Positions 47,581 through 55,734 of a DNA stretch of 64,000 nt are shown here, one piece after another. The DNA comes from a bacterium (lineage in GTDB: Bacteria; Bacillota; Bacilli; Lactobacillales; Streptococcaceae), in contig CAJNCS010000009.1 of the NCBI GenBank assembly GCA_905221325.1, positions 1 to 64,000 of the forward strand. Direction: 5' to 3'. The position numbers and the translations under genes were made by a program. Under the pieces are notes generated by a model. The model had not been told where the DNA came from, did no database searches, and saw nothing but the letters and a program-made list of their open reading frames with translations. Positions within the stretch are counted from its first letter, which is position 1, and each line of letters begins with the position of its first letter.

Positions 47581-49221
47581 TTAAAAATCCCAACTATCAA
47601 TCATGTCAAGGAATTCCCCAACATTCGACTCTTGCACAAGCTCACGCTTGTAGAGAGCAGCTATCAAAGCATGGAACCCATCTGTCTTTCTTCTGACAGG
47701 CTCTTTCTTCAAGAAACGCTTATTGCCATCCTTGTCCTCTTTGACATAGGTATTATCTGTATACCAAATCATAGAGTTGTCATTTTCAAAGATAAACCGC
47801 TCATTCGCAAATCCATCTTCGATGATTGGCGCAACCTTAGACTGGATAGCCCCAAGATTCCGTAAGAACTCATATTCAAAGCCAGCCTCTTCCAAAAGTG
47901 GTTTCAGCAAGTCCATTTTAAAACCATCGGCACATACAAGTTCAATTTGATAAAGTTTACTCCATTCGACTAGCTTAGCAATCAAAAGACGTGGATCAAT
48001 ACTAGGACCGTCCACAATCGTAAACAAGCCTTTGTCTGCCCATTCTTGAATAGGGGCTTTTAGTTTGAAAGCTTTCAAAAATTCTTTACGAGCAAATGAA
48101 TGTTGCTTCCAGATGAATTCATCACCATTCTTAAATAGCAATCCGACACTTGCAAAGTCTCGGACACTTGCATAGTCAAAACCAGCCACGCAAGACCGAC
48201 CCTTTAAGTCGATACCCGGAGACCGCAGACAAGCCAGCAGCTTCTCACGAGTCGTCACATCCTTTTCAAGATCCGCTTCAGGAAGATTCATCCGTTTTGT
48301 CATAAATTCCTGACGGCCAGACGGCTCCAGCTCAAGGTCATCATAATCTGCTTTCGTAGCGGATAGTAGTCGTTTTGCATATGGTGTGGTTTCATCCAGC
48401 ATCGGATTTGCTTTCGTCCAATTCCTCATGTCATCCACTTCATCCGCATTATCTAACTTGCAGATAAAAGGGAAAAATCTAAAATCATCAATCTCACCAT
48501 TCAAGATTTGCATAGACTTTTCTATCAGCTTGTCATAGAACCCCTCGCGCACATATCCATTCGTCCCGTTATAGAATGTTCTAGCATGAGCAATCTTACC
48601 AAGACCAGACCTTTGAACCTTCACAGCCTTATCATCTTCAAACTGGTGAATCTCATCAAACTCAAGACATCCATCACGAGCAGAGTCCATAGTCTTCGGA
48701 TTATTCGTCCGAAAAGAAAAGACCGAGTTATTCGCTCGACCTGTGATAGACATTTTAGTTAGATAAAAATGGTCCTCAAGACCTCTCCTTTGGATAGTCT
48801 CATAAACTTCCTCGAAAGAAACTTTACCTTGTCTTTCAGAGTTTGCCGTGATGGTCACATCGTAATCTCTGATTGGATAAATTGGACTGATGAAAAAATT
48901 AGCTCTCGCAGACATAAAACCATTCTTACCACCACCACGAGCAAGAGTATACAGATATTCATTGAAATGTGGCTCCCCGTCTTCCTTCCGAAAAAGAAAG
49001 ATAAACGGAGTCAAGAAAAGTTGATACTTAGCAAGAGGGAAAAAGTTCTTTTCCGCAAAACGAATGAACTTGTCAATCAAGTCATTATCAAAATATAAAT
49101 CATCACGAGGATAAATTTTCTCCTTGATGATTTTAAACAGCAGCTTTCTTTCTTTGTTGACAACGATTTCTCCACTCTCGGCCATTTTGATATAGTCATC
49201 AACCAGCGGATGAGAAATCAT
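47581..49221 (-). CDS. terL: Terminase large subunit
   Basis: A 546-residue DNA-packaging motor. N-terminal ATPase with a Walker A variant (YTLARGGGKNGFMSA) near residue 92, Walker B and catalytic Glu in CLEFDEIHQF, and motif III downstream. C-terminal RNase H-like nuclease with acidic residues at GFDYASVRDFAS, CADGFKMDLL and DGFHALIAALY. Resembles the HK97/phi-LC3 cos-type terminases. Overlaps terS by ATGA. Confidence 0.95.
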   Translation of the reverse strand: MISHPLVDDYIKMAESGEIVVNKERKLLFKIIKEKIYPRDDLYFDNDLIDKFIRFAEKNFFPLAKYQLFLTPFIFLFRKEDGEPHFNEYLYTLARGGGKNGFMSARANFFISPIYPIRDYDVTITANSERQGKVSFEEVYETIQRRGLEDHFYLTKMSITGRANNSVFSFRTNNPKTMDSARDGCLEFDEIHQFEDDKAVKVQRSGLGKIAHARTFYNGTNGYVREGFYDKLIEKSMQILNGEIDDFRFFPFICKLDNADEVDDMRNWTKANPMLDETTPYAKRLLSATKADYDDLELEPSGRQEFMTKRMNLPEADLEKDVTTREKLLACLRSPGIDLKGRSCVAGFDYASVRDFASVGLLFKNGDEFIWKQHSFARKEFLKAFKLKAPIQEWADKGLFTIVDGPSIDPRLLIAKLVEWSKLYQIELVCADGFKMDLLKPLLEEAGFEYEFLRNLGAIQSKVAPIIEDGFANERFIFENDNSMIWYTDNTYVKEDKDGNKRFLKKEPVRRKTDGFHALIAALYKRELVQESNVGEFLDMIDSWDF

Positions 49222-49556
49222 AGCAGGTCACTTCCAGACGTAGGTTTCTCAACAGGCGAGTTTTCCACCTCAAAACCAAACGATCGCTCAATAGCCAAAA
49301 GCTGATTGCTTGTTGTGTTGATTTCCTTGATGAGAGAATTCGCTTTTTGGAATCTCTGTTGTCCATTGTGAACAGTGATGACCAATCCGTCTTCATGAAG
49401 TTTAGCTTTCAGCTCATACAGCAATCTGACAAGATAAAGATATCGATTCACTTTTTCGTACTGGATCGCATCCTTTTTTCTAGGACTAAAGTAGCCGATT
49501 TTAGAAAGTAGCTGATTTTCTAATTCTTTTATATTTTTTTCTGAGTATTCTTCCAT
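49218..49556 (-). CDS. terS: Terminase small subunit (P27-like)
   Basis: A 112-residue helical protein directly upstream of terL. The C-terminal part (SLIKEINTTSNQLLAIERSF) matches the P27-family small terminase pattern, which recognises the packaging site. The assignment rests on position plus this pattern. The HNH gene upstream and the gene-free cos candidate fit. Confidence 0.78.
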   Translation of the reverse strand: MEEYSEKNIKELENQLLSKIGYFSPRKKDAIQYEKVNRYLYLVRLLYELKAKLHEDGLVITVHNGQQRFQKANSLIKEINTTSNQLLAIERSFGFEVENSPVEKPTSGSDLL

Positions 49557-49674
49557 TACCCCCCACCCCCTTTAATTTTTTGTTAAAAATTTGGACAGTC
49601 GAGTGCAGACCGCTTACCGACATCTTTGAAAATTTCCGATTTTTTTGACCGGGGGGTGTTTAAGGTTCGTTCAC
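49557..49674. other. Candidate cos packaging region
   Basis: A gene-free 118 bp between the HNH endonuclease and terS. It contains GACCGGGGGGTG (49649-49660), an unusually G-rich run in AT-rich surroundings, and several short inverted repeats. HNH-terminase phages of the HK97 type cut cos in exactly this interval, so this is where cohesive ends should be. The nick position cannot be read from sequence. Confidence 0.5.
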
Positions 49675-49971
49675 CTAACCCCACCATTCATCTCTTCTGA
49701 AATTTCTGTCATTCTTATCAAAGCGATCATGCCTCTTATTATGACATGCTTTGCACAATGTTCGTAGATTATCGATATCAAGTGCAAACTCTGGATAGAA
49801 CTCTAGCTCCTTGATGTGGTCAACCTCTAGGTTCTCTCTCGTGACTTTGCCTTCGTCTTTGCACCAAACACATTCGTTGTGATCACGTTCAAGTACTAAC
49901 TTACGAAGCGCTCTCCATTCACTGGAATTGTAAAACTGGTTGCGTTCTTCTCGAGTTGAAACTTCAATCAT
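49675..49971 (-). CDS. HNH endonuclease (terminase-associated)
   Basis: A 98-residue HNH nuclease. Zinc and active-site motifs are CVWCKDEGKVT, EVDHIKEL and NLRTLCKACHNKRHD. HNH proteins next to TerS-TerL assist cos cleavage in HK97-like phages. Overlaps the next upstream gene by 4 nt. Confidence 0.93.
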   Translation of the reverse strand: MIEVSTREERNQFYNSSEWRALRKLVLERDHNECVWCKDEGKVTRENLEVDHIKELEFYPEFALDIDNLRTLCKACHNKRHDRFDKNDRNFRRDEWWG

Positions 49972-50174
49972 TCGATTATTGATATCGATGCTTTGAGCTC
50001 GAATTTATTTAGCTTGTCAATGCAATTGTTCAAGTGTTCGATTGCTTCACAACATTCTTGAGTTAACTCTTTTAATTCTGAGCAATTTTCAATTTCGACT
50101 CCAACTACAATTTTTCCTAATGGTTTTTGGTTGGTTGTTCTTTTATTAGATAGTCTTTTAAAAGTGCCTTTCAT
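49968..50174 (-). CDS. Small phage protein, 68 aa
   Basis: Basic N-terminus (FKRLSNKRTTNQKPLGKIVV) followed by a short helical part with two adjacent Cys (LTQECCEAIEHLNNCIDKLN). Stop overlaps the HNH start by ATGA. I do not recognise it. Between this gene and the integrase-like gene are 167 bp without any gene. Confidence 0.65.
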   Translation of the reverse strand: MKGTFKRLSNKRTTNQKPLGKIVVGVEIENCSELKELTQECCEAIEHLNNCIDKLNKFELKASISIIE

Positions 50175-50341
50175 AACTATGTAAACTCCTTTGTTTTCAC
50201 TCTCTCAATTCCTTGTTTTACATATTCTAATGAATTCGCTACATGAGTTTTAACTCAGATTTATCAAGCGTTTATCCTGCATACATAAAACGAAATCATC
50301 ATAACCTCAAAACAATGAATTGATAGTAAAATAAAAAAAAA

Positions 50342-50908
50342 TTAAAAGCCTTGAAACTTCGTCATGGCTCTGTCTTGTGAATCTTGATTTTTACCAATAT
50401 ATCTTAGTGAAATGCTCTGACTTGAATGATTTAGTAGGTCCATTATCAAAGCGACATCCTTGGTTTGTTCGTACATGAATAAGCCAAATGTCTTTCTCAT
50501 CGAGTGAGTAGCTATGTTTTCTAGACCAACTTCTTCAGCAGCTCTCTTTATGATTTTGTAAGCTGTGTTTGGTTTTATGTGCTGATGTTTTCCATTTCGA
50601 CTTGGAAAGAGGAAGTCTTCATCTTTCTTATCTTTGATGTACTGCCTCATGGCATTCTTGAATTTCTTTGGCATCTTTCGTTTGGTTGGTTTGTCAGTCT
50701 TCTCATCGACAATCTGAACATGCCAGCCTTTAACATGCTTTACTTTCAGTTTAACGATATCGCCAATACGAAAACCCAGATTAACACCAGATAAAAAGAG
50801 CATGAGGTTACGTTGTCTATCTGATTCTTTGACTGCGCTATGCAACGTCAGCCATTCAATCATAAGCTGAACATCATCTCTATTTCTGATTGGTTCAACA
50901 ACTACCAC
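50342..50908 (-). CDS. Tyrosine recombinase catalytic-domain protein in the late region
   Basis: A 188-residue protein made of the phage-integrase catalytic domain alone. The Arg-His-Arg-His-Tyr set is visible: R in GVNLGFRIGDIVKLK, HSMRKTF, LLNHSSQSISLRYIG with the nucleophile Tyr. The N-terminal core-binding and arm-binding domains are missing. It starts with GTG after AGGAGGTGAGGATAT. It begins the late operon right after the DUF1492 unit's terminator. Late-region truncated integrases are recurrent in streptococcal phages; role unknown, possibly resolving packaging substrates. The true prophage integrase should be outside the window. Confidence 0.88.
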   Translation of the reverse strand: MVVVEPIRNRDDVQLMIEWLTLHSAVKESDRQRNLMLFLSGVNLGFRIGDIVKLKVKHVKGWHVQIVDEKTDKPTKRKMPKKFKNAMRQYIKDKKDEDFLFPSRNGKHQHIKPNTAYKIIKRAAEEVGLENIATHSMRKTFGLFMYEQTKDVALIMDLLNHSSQSISLRYIGKNQDSQDRAMTKFQGF

Positions 50909-50932
50909 ATATCCTCACCTCCTTTTAGTGCA

Positions 50933-50960
50933 CAAAAAAAGCAGAGGTTTCCTCTCTGCT
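50933..50960 (-). terminator. Terminator after the DUF1492 gene
   Basis: On the minus strand GCAGAG-aggaaac-CTCTGC followed by TTTTTTTGTG. It separates the early/middle block from the late operon, whose transcription would then need a promoter at about 50909-50935 or antitermination. Confidence 0.88.
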
Positions 50961-50995
50961 ATTTTTCATGATACTAATTTACCACATTAAAATCA

Positions 50996-51421
50996 TCATT
51001 TGCTATCATTCTTATCATATATTTTAGATAATTTTAGCAACGCTTTGTGTTTTGTACGCTGGATAGTTGCAAGACTGCAATTTAATTTGATTTGAACCTC
51101 TTTCCAAGAGAGTCCGTCAATATACAGTAAGCGCATCACGATATTTTCCACTGGATCATCAAGTGACTCAATCGCTTGAACGAGTTCATCACGTTCATGG
51201 TACATCTGTTTGATTTCTTCATACAGCTGATCTGACTTGTCAATAATCAACACATTCAGTTCTTCAGTTTGATTCTTATTGCTTTTTGATTTCGGCATGC
51301 TGTCGAACTGTTGCCCTCGTAAAATACCTGACTTCAAACTGATGATTTCCTGGTGCTTTGACTTCGCTTTGATATCAATATAAGGCAAAGCCTTCAGTCT
51401 TTTTTTGATGTCTATTGCCAA
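50996..51421 (-). CDS. DUF1492 sigma-70 region 4-like late regulator
   Basis: A 141-residue protein with an N-terminal charged part and a C-terminal sigma region 4-type helix-turn-helix (VENIVMRLLYIDGLSWKEVQ then KLNCSLATIQRTKHKALLKL). The family is found just before the late operon in streptococcal phages and is thought to activate it (ArpU/RinA-like role). A strong terminator follows. Confidence 0.86.
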   Translation of the reverse strand: MAIDIKKRLKALPYIDIKAKSKHQEIISLKSGILRGQQFDSMPKSKSNKNQTEELNVLIIDKSDQLYEEIKQMYHERDELVQAIESLDDPVENIVMRLLYIDGLSWKEVQIKLNCSLATIQRTKHKALLKLSKIYDKNDSK

Positions 51422-51498
51422 ACCTTACCCTCCTTCCTAAAGATTTACTTTGTTAAATTCTTCTAGACAAATGCTCGACCAAATGAAACGATTGATTT

Positions 51499-51795
51499 CT
51501 AAAAGCTTATCGCTCCCCATTTTTCAATTCTTTGATAAAGCCCGATTTTAAATAATGCTTGCTTTTGTTTCGAAAACCTAGTTTCTTTTACTGGCAATGT
51601 TGCTGCAAATGATAATGTTTCACCATAAGCGCGAATTACACATTTTGCTAATATCTCACTATTATCCCCTTCCCTAATTACAATTGATACATTAATTGTT
51701 TCATATTTTATAACCTCAATCAGACCAAGTTTATCTTGCTTGCTGTTTGTGTTTTGAAAACCTGAATATGGGTATTTTTTAGGTTTCATTTTCAT
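51499..51795 (-). CDS. Phage hypothetical protein starting with PKKYPYSG
   Basis: A 98-residue protein with the start KMKPKKYPYSGFQNTN and beta-rich continuation. Short phage proteins with the P-K-x-Y-P-x-S-G start recur here: 61401-61619 begins RPKRYPFSG and 54893-55042 begins KRPNKYPYT. Overlaps the YopX-like stop by 17 nt. Function unknown. Confidence 0.65.
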   Translation of the reverse strand: MKMKPKKYPYSGFQNTNSKQDKLGLIEVIKYETINVSIVIREGDNSEILAKCVIRAYGETLSFAATLPVKETRFSKQKQALFKIGLYQRIEKWGAISF

Positions 51796-52183
51796 GAATA
51801 TTTCCTATAACTTGACATTTCTCCCAAAGAAATTTTTCGAAAGGTGAGTATGTTGCAGGTGAGATATTAAGATAAGATAAATAGAATCCAACCTCTGTGA
51901 CCTCTGTATCAGCGTCTTCAAAATAAGTATATTCCCCAAAAGATACAATGCTTGCATGAGCATTTGTAATTAGGATATCTCCTTCGAATATCTCATTTCC
52001 TGCTTTATCTTTAATACCTGTTGATAGCATTAAATATTCATCATCAATCGACCATCCTTTTAAATTGTTGCAGGTAAGCTTTTTGCTATCATTCGCATAG
52101 ACATTGCCATTCCAGATAATCAATTCGTCATTAGCAAACATCTTTTGTCCGTGCTTATCCCACGCTCTAAATTTCGGAATCAT
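51779..52183 (-). CDS. YopX-family protein (copy 1)
   Basis: A 134-residue member of the YopX family, recognisable by IPKFRAWDKHGQKMF, STGIKDKAGNEIFEGDILIT and KCQVIGNIHEN. Family function is unknown; fold is a small beta domain with a helical end. The ATG at 52183 with GGAGGTGCAAG is used; the frame extends 30 codons more inside the neighbour. Overlaps copy 2 by 17 nt, pointing to tandem duplication. Confidence 0.85.
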   Translation of the reverse strand: MIPKFRAWDKHGQKMFANDELIIWNGNVYANDSKKLTCNNLKGWSIDDEYLMLSTGIKDKAGNEIFEGDILITNAHASIVSFGEYTYFEDADTEVTEVGFYLSYLNISPATYSPFEKFLWEKCQVIGNIHENET

Positions 52184-52574
52184 CTTGCACCTCCATCTCC
52201 TCCAAAAGCTCAGGATTTTCGTAGATGTTCCCAATAACTTTGTAATACGGTAGAAATTCCTTGGTGATGTCAATCCGATATGTACGACTTAGACCATCAC
52301 CGTACCAGCGACCTTTGTCTTTGTCGTATTTGACAATAAAGGTATATTCTGTCTGTATCTGATGATGTAAGATATCGCCTTCAAAAACTTCTGTACCTTC
52401 CTTGTCGACTAGTCCTGTTGATTGCATGAGGTGAATGTCATTGTTCACAATCCATTCACCAGCAACAGAATCCTCATCAATAATCCAGATATTGCCATCA
52501 CCAACCATCACTTCGTCTGGTTGATACATACGACTTAATGAGCCACTATCATAAGCTCTGAATTTTGGTGTCAT
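52167..52574 (-). CDS. YopX-family protein (copy 2)
   Basis: A 135-residue YopX paralogue (TPKFRAYDSGSLSRMYQPDE; STGLVDKEGTEVFEGDILHH; YYKVIGNIYENPELL). Roughly collinear with copy 1 but clearly diverged, so the duplication is old or the copies came from different phages. Confidence 0.86.
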   Translation of the reverse strand: MTPKFRAYDSGSLSRMYQPDEVMVGDGNIWIIDEDSVAGEWIVNNDIHLMQSTGLVDKEGTEVFEGDILHHQIQTEYTFIVKYDKDKGRWYGDGLSRTYRIDITKEFLPYYKVIGNIYENPELLEEMEVQDDSEI

Positions 52575-52586
52575 CTCAAATTCTCC

Positions 52587-52865
52587 TTAAATAAACAAAC
52601 TAGCTAGCCAAATAAAAAATGCACATGTAATAATTTTTGAAATACCACTTTTTATAGAATATAAAAATTCCTCTTCAGATACTTTTTTGCTAGGTGACAC
52701 AGAAAAAATGAAAGATAGTAGTGCATCCATCCCTAATGCTTGCCAAACTGTAATTTTACTTACTGGAACAATCGTTGTGATAATCTCATTCCAACCATAC
52801 TGAACTACAAATGGCGATACAACGATTACAAATACAGCACCTAAAACAATACCTAGTCTTTTCAC
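52587..52865 (-). CDS. Small membrane protein, 92 aa
   Basis: Three hydrophobic segments (IVLGAVFVIVVSPFVVQYGW; AALGMDALLSFIFSV-like region; IITCAFFIWLASLFI). No family recognised. Follows the MazG-like gene by one base. Possibly a moron or exclusion protein. Confidence 0.6.
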   Translation of the reverse strand: MKRLGIVLGAVFVIVVSPFVVQYGWNEIITTIVPVSKITVWQALGMDALLSFIFSVSPSKKVSEEEFLYSIKSGISKIITCAFFIWLASLFI

Positions 52866-52866
52866 T

Positions 52867-53355
52867 TTATAAATCCTCCTCTTTCACAAACACCCCATCA
52901 ATCATCTTACCTTTGCGGTCTTTAATAGCATCATAAGCAATCTGCAAGCAACTGTCTGCGTCCGTCCCATTAAAAAATGAAACAGAACTAATCACACTGT
53001 CAAGAAACATCAAGTCAGATTTAATCAGAGGCATCTTCGTCTCATTGTGACAGACATGAGCGTATAGTTTCTGAGCGATATTGCCCAAACTTGAAACCAT
53101 CAGCAGCAATTCAAGTTCCTGTTGATTAGCTGAAATCTGAGCACCGTTCTTGATTTGTTGCTCAAGCCCAATCAATACGACTTGAATATCACCAAGCGCA
53201 TCGTAAATCAGTTCAGATTTATCCTTTGCGACACCCTCAAATAGTTCTCCTGACTCTTCCATCAGCTTCAAGAACTGCTTGACTGGATTTGCTTCATGTA
53301 GATTTCTATCAACAAACCATTGTTGAACCTTGTTTTCTAATTCTGTATTGTTCAT
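52867..53355 (-). CDS. MazG-like nucleotide pyrophosphohydrolase
   Basis: A 162-residue all-helical protein. Metal-binding acidic residues typical of the MazG/dUTPase-like fold are in KLMEESGELFEGVAKDKSEL and DALGDIQVVLIGLEQQI. Such phage enzymes hydrolyse NTPs or alarmone-type signals. Inserted helices after residue 85 make it longer than the smallest family members. Substrate cannot be told from sequence. Confidence 0.82.
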   Translation of the reverse strand: MNNTELENKVQQWFVDRNLHEANPVKQFLKLMEESGELFEGVAKDKSELIYDALGDIQVVLIGLEQQIKNGAQISANQQELELLLMVSSLGNIAQKLYAHVCHNETKMPLIKSDLMFLDSVISSVSFFNGTDADSCLQIAYDAIKDRKGKMIDGVFVKEEDL

Positions 53356-53400
53356 TGTTTTTCTCCTAAAAAATCAAATATCGTAGTCTGATATGACTGC

Positions 53401-54150
53401 TTAAAACAAACTGGTTTGAAAGGTTGAGAGCATTTGTTCCTGCGCTTTCTTGTAAAAATCTTTTTTTATTTCAAAGCCATAAGCAGCCCTTCCCATTTCG
53501 ATTGCAGCTCTCAAGGTTGAACCACTTCCAGCAACTGGATCGATAACTACATCATCTGGATCAGTAAATATTTCAATCAATCGTTTTAAAACTGGTATCG
53601 GTTTCTGCGTTGGATGTATAACAGGATAAGAGCTATCTTTTTCCCAAGGAGCATGATTAAGTATCATAGCCCCACCATTGTTAAATTTAGGAAGTTTATC
53701 GCGATATAATACCGTCGCCTCTTCAACCGCACCAACGATTTTCATATTAGCTTTCAATACTTGTGGGCTTGATTTCTTTGTAAAATAGAGCGGATAAGCG
53801 TTATTAAAGCCGTGTTTTTTACCACATTCAATAACCATTTCTCGCTGTTGCCAAGCGTGAAAAACAATCATAGCAGGCGCTTTCCCTTTTTCTTTTGGCT
53901 CTTTTTTAAGCAAACGGCTACAAAAGTCAAAGAAATTATTGATTTTGAAATCATTATCTGTATCAAAAAATGACTTTCCTGCTAGCTTGCTCTCGCCGTT
54001 TTTGTTATCCCCATCTTTATACCACCTCGGATCAGAAGCATACGCATTATTACCTAGATTGTAAGGAATATCAGCGATAATTAACTGCGCCCTTGGAATC
54101 TGATACCTTTTAGCATTTTCAAAATGATCGTTGTATAGCTCGTATTTCAT
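53401..54150 (-). CDS. Orphan DNA methyltransferase (N4/N6 type)
   Basis: A 249-residue beta-type amino-methyltransferase. The catalytic motif near the N-terminus is DIPYN (a variant of DPPY/SPPY) and the SAM-binding motif VIDPVAGSGSTLRAAIEMG is near the C-terminus, so motif IV precedes motif I. No restriction gene is adjacent, so it probably protects phage DNA from host restriction. Recognition sequence unknown. Confidence 0.86.
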   Translation of the reverse strand: MKYELYNDHFENAKRYQIPRAQLIIADIPYNLGNNAYASDPRWYKDGDNKNGESKLAGKSFFDTDNDFKINNFFDFCSRLLKKEPKEKGKAPAMIVFHAWQQREMVIECGKKHGFNNAYPLYFTKKSSPQVLKANMKIVGAVEEATVLYRDKLPKFNNGGAMILNHAPWEKDSSYPVIHPTQKPIPVLKRLIEIFTDPDDVVIDPVAGSGSTLRAAIEMGRAAYGFEIKKDFYKKAQEQMLSTFQTSLF

Positions 54151-54151
54151 T

Positions 54152-54412
54152 TCAAATCTTCACCTCATCCCCAACTTTCACTTTCTCATACACTTCCTTC
54201 GTGACTACGAAAATTCCGTAATCACGAATCGTAATTGTGTACAACTTGCCATGTCGCCTTTTCTCGACGACCTTACCAAATATCTCAGCACCTTGATTAT
54301 CCGCCTTATAGACGACAATCGGACGCTTTTGTTCTAGTTCTGCAATCCTGCCCATCTGCCAGATGTTCAATCCAGCAGAGACAAAAATCCAGATTGCGAT
54401 GAATCGTTTCAT
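54152..54412 (-). CDS. DUF1372-like small exported/membrane protein
   Basis: An 86-residue protein with an N-terminal hydrophobic segment (FIAIWIFVSAGLNIWQMG) and a small beta domain (IFGKVVEKRRHGKLYTITIR; GDEVKI end). It fits the DUF1372 family common in streptococcal phages. Overlaps the next upstream gene by 4 nt. Confidence 0.72.
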   Translation of the reverse strand: MKRFIAIWIFVSAGLNIWQMGRIAELEQKRPIVVYKADNQGAEIFGKVVEKRRHGKLYTITIRDYGIFVVTKEVYEKVKVGDEVKI

Positions 54413-54636
54413 GTGGCCCCTCCTGAAAAATTGTTTGCAAAATTCTGCTGTTCTGTGTTAATTAGTTTATATTTATAATTTATCAAAGGGTTCGTGGTAT
54501 CATTTACCAAATCGAGTTTCAAAATAATTCCATCTACTTTTGAAGCCCTACTATCCCTTATTTTAATTTTTAAATCATGCCCGTTCGCAATATGTTCAAG
54601 ATCGTTCTTAGATAAGAATATTTCAAGCATGCTCAT
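54409..54636 (-). CDS. Phage hypothetical protein, 75 aa
   Basis: Start ATG at 54636 with GAGGTGGAGTG upstream. Sequence has LSKNDLEHIANGHDLKIKIR followed by beta-like text. No family recognised. Its start codon overlaps the stop of the damaged gene at 54636-54893 (TGATG), so its translation would have been coupled to that gene. Confidence 0.65.
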   Translation of the reverse strand: MSMLEIFLSKNDLEHIANGHDLKIKIRDSRASKVDGIILKLDLVNDTTNPLINYKYKLINTEQQNFANNFSGGAT

Positions 54637-54893
54637 CACTCCACCTCATTTCTCAATTCAAAACCAATTCCATATAAGAGCAAATCATTTTGAAAGTCAA
54701 CGAATGCTTCAATCATCTCAGCTTCTTGAAAATCGTATTCCTCGACCGTACCCAAGAAATCATCAATATCATCTCTTTGTACACTCCCATATTCTGTCTT
54801 AGTATGTTCCACGGCTAATTCATGGCCATCTACATCAATTGTGTATCAGATTCTGCCACTTGAATAATCATATTTGTAATTCTTGATAATCAC
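54636..54893 (-). pseudogene. Small phage gene broken by an in-frame TGA
   Basis: From GTG at 54893, preceded by GGAGATGAAATA, the frame reads VIIKNYKYDYSSGRI, meets TGA at 54846-54848, then continues without further stops as YTIDVDGHELAVEHTKTEYG and onward to 54636. The two parts join sensibly and the TGA could be one substitution from TGG or CGA. The intact product would be 85 residues. Overlaps neighbours at both ends as functional phage genes do. Confidence 0.7.
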
Positions 54894-55042
54894 TATTTCA
54901 TCTCCTTACTCTTAATTTCTCTAGTGAGTCTATTTTTTAAAACATGACTTGTAAAATAAATACCGTTTGCATATGTATAATAATCAGCAGTTTCTTCAAC
55001 CCACTGACTTCGTGTGTAAGGGTATTTGTTTGGTCGCTTCAT
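54893..55042 (-). CDS. Small phage protein, 49 aa
   Basis: ATG at 55042 with GAGGTGGTAAC upstream. Sequence MKRPNKYPYTRSQWVEETAD continues to a basic end. The KYPYxxSQW start is typical of short phage proteins of this block. Stop overlaps the GTG start of the next gene. Too short for most automated gene finders, but spacing and Shine-Dalgarno support it. Confidence 0.7.
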   Translation of the reverse strand: MKRPNKYPYTRSQWVEETADYYTYANGIYFTSHVLKNRLTREIKSKEMK

Positions 55043-55043
55043 G

Positions 55044-55382
55044 TTACCACCTCACATATAAGTATTTTGTATCGATATCTTGTCTTAAAATACAATCTCT
55101 CAATGACCTCAAATCTTTTAACGCACTGCTGACAGTTCCCCATTTGTTCTCGGGCTCATACTGCACATACTTTTCAGGGTACTGTTCCAATTCTGAGATA
55201 CCACGTTGAATGTTTTCAAAAATCTGAGCGACATTGTAGATAGTACCTTGTTTGAAATCCCAATCCATAGCAACCCTGAACATTTTTCCAAGATTGTAAG
55301 TTGGAGAACGACGCTTAGGTTCGTCAATGCAGATATATTGTCCGTTTTCTATTTTTCCTAAGATTTCCAAATCATAACTCAT
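55044..55382 (-). CDS. Phage hypothetical protein, 112 aa
   Basis: Starts MSYDLEILGKIENGQYICID; helical centre (VAQIFENIQRGISELEQYPE). No domain recognised. Overlaps the 55379 gene by ATGA and precedes the 49-aa gene by one base, so it is part of the tightly packed early operon. Confidence 0.7.
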   Translation of the reverse strand: MSYDLEILGKIENGQYICIDEPKRRSPTYNLGKMFRVAMDWDFKQGTIYNVAQIFENIQRGISELEQYPEKYVQYEPENKWGTVSSALKDLRSLRDCILRQDIDTKYLYVRW

Positions 55383-55570
55383 CTACCTGCCTCCTCCGCA
55401 GCATACTGCAACCATACTAGGCATTCATATAGATCCCTTGCTTGCCTTTTGATGTTGCTTAATGATTGACTGCTCAATTTATCCTCATTTTGTAAGATTT
55501 CTATCTTGAGATTTGAAATAGCAGCAGACAATTCTTTTTCTTTTTTAAAATTTTCACTACATGACATCAT
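55379..55570 (-). CDS. Phage hypothetical protein, 63 aa
   Basis: ATG ATG start at 55570 with GGAGGTAGA upstream; the longer frame to 55618 is the shadow of the next gene. All-helical, charged sequence (NFKKEKELSAAISNLKIEIL). Unknown function. Confidence 0.65.
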   Translation of the reverse strand: MMSCSENFKKEKELSAAISNLKIEILQNEDKLSSQSLSNIKRQARDLYECLVWLQYAAEEAGR

Positions 55571-55734
55571 TCTACCTCCTTTAACTCGCCCTCCCAATTG
55601 CTGGCAGGGTGGACGCATAATTCCGTTCCGTTGTAATAAACAAATTCCTTTTCACCATAATTATTTACTAAAACCCAGCCTTTTATGATTTTGATGCCGT
55701 CAAAAGACTCGTGTGTATACTTTGCAACCTTCAT
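55567..55734 (-). CDS. Small phage protein, 55 aa
   Basis: Reads MKVAKYTHESFDGIKIIKGW, then a beta-like region and an acidic tail ending EVE. The ATG at 55734 overlaps the stop of the DUF1642 gene and the TGA overlaps the next ATG, giving full coupling. No Shine-Dalgarno conflict. Unknown function. Confidence 0.65.
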   Translation of the reverse strand: MKVAKYTHESFDGIKIIKGWVLVNNYGEKEFVYYNGTELCVHPASNWEGELKEVE

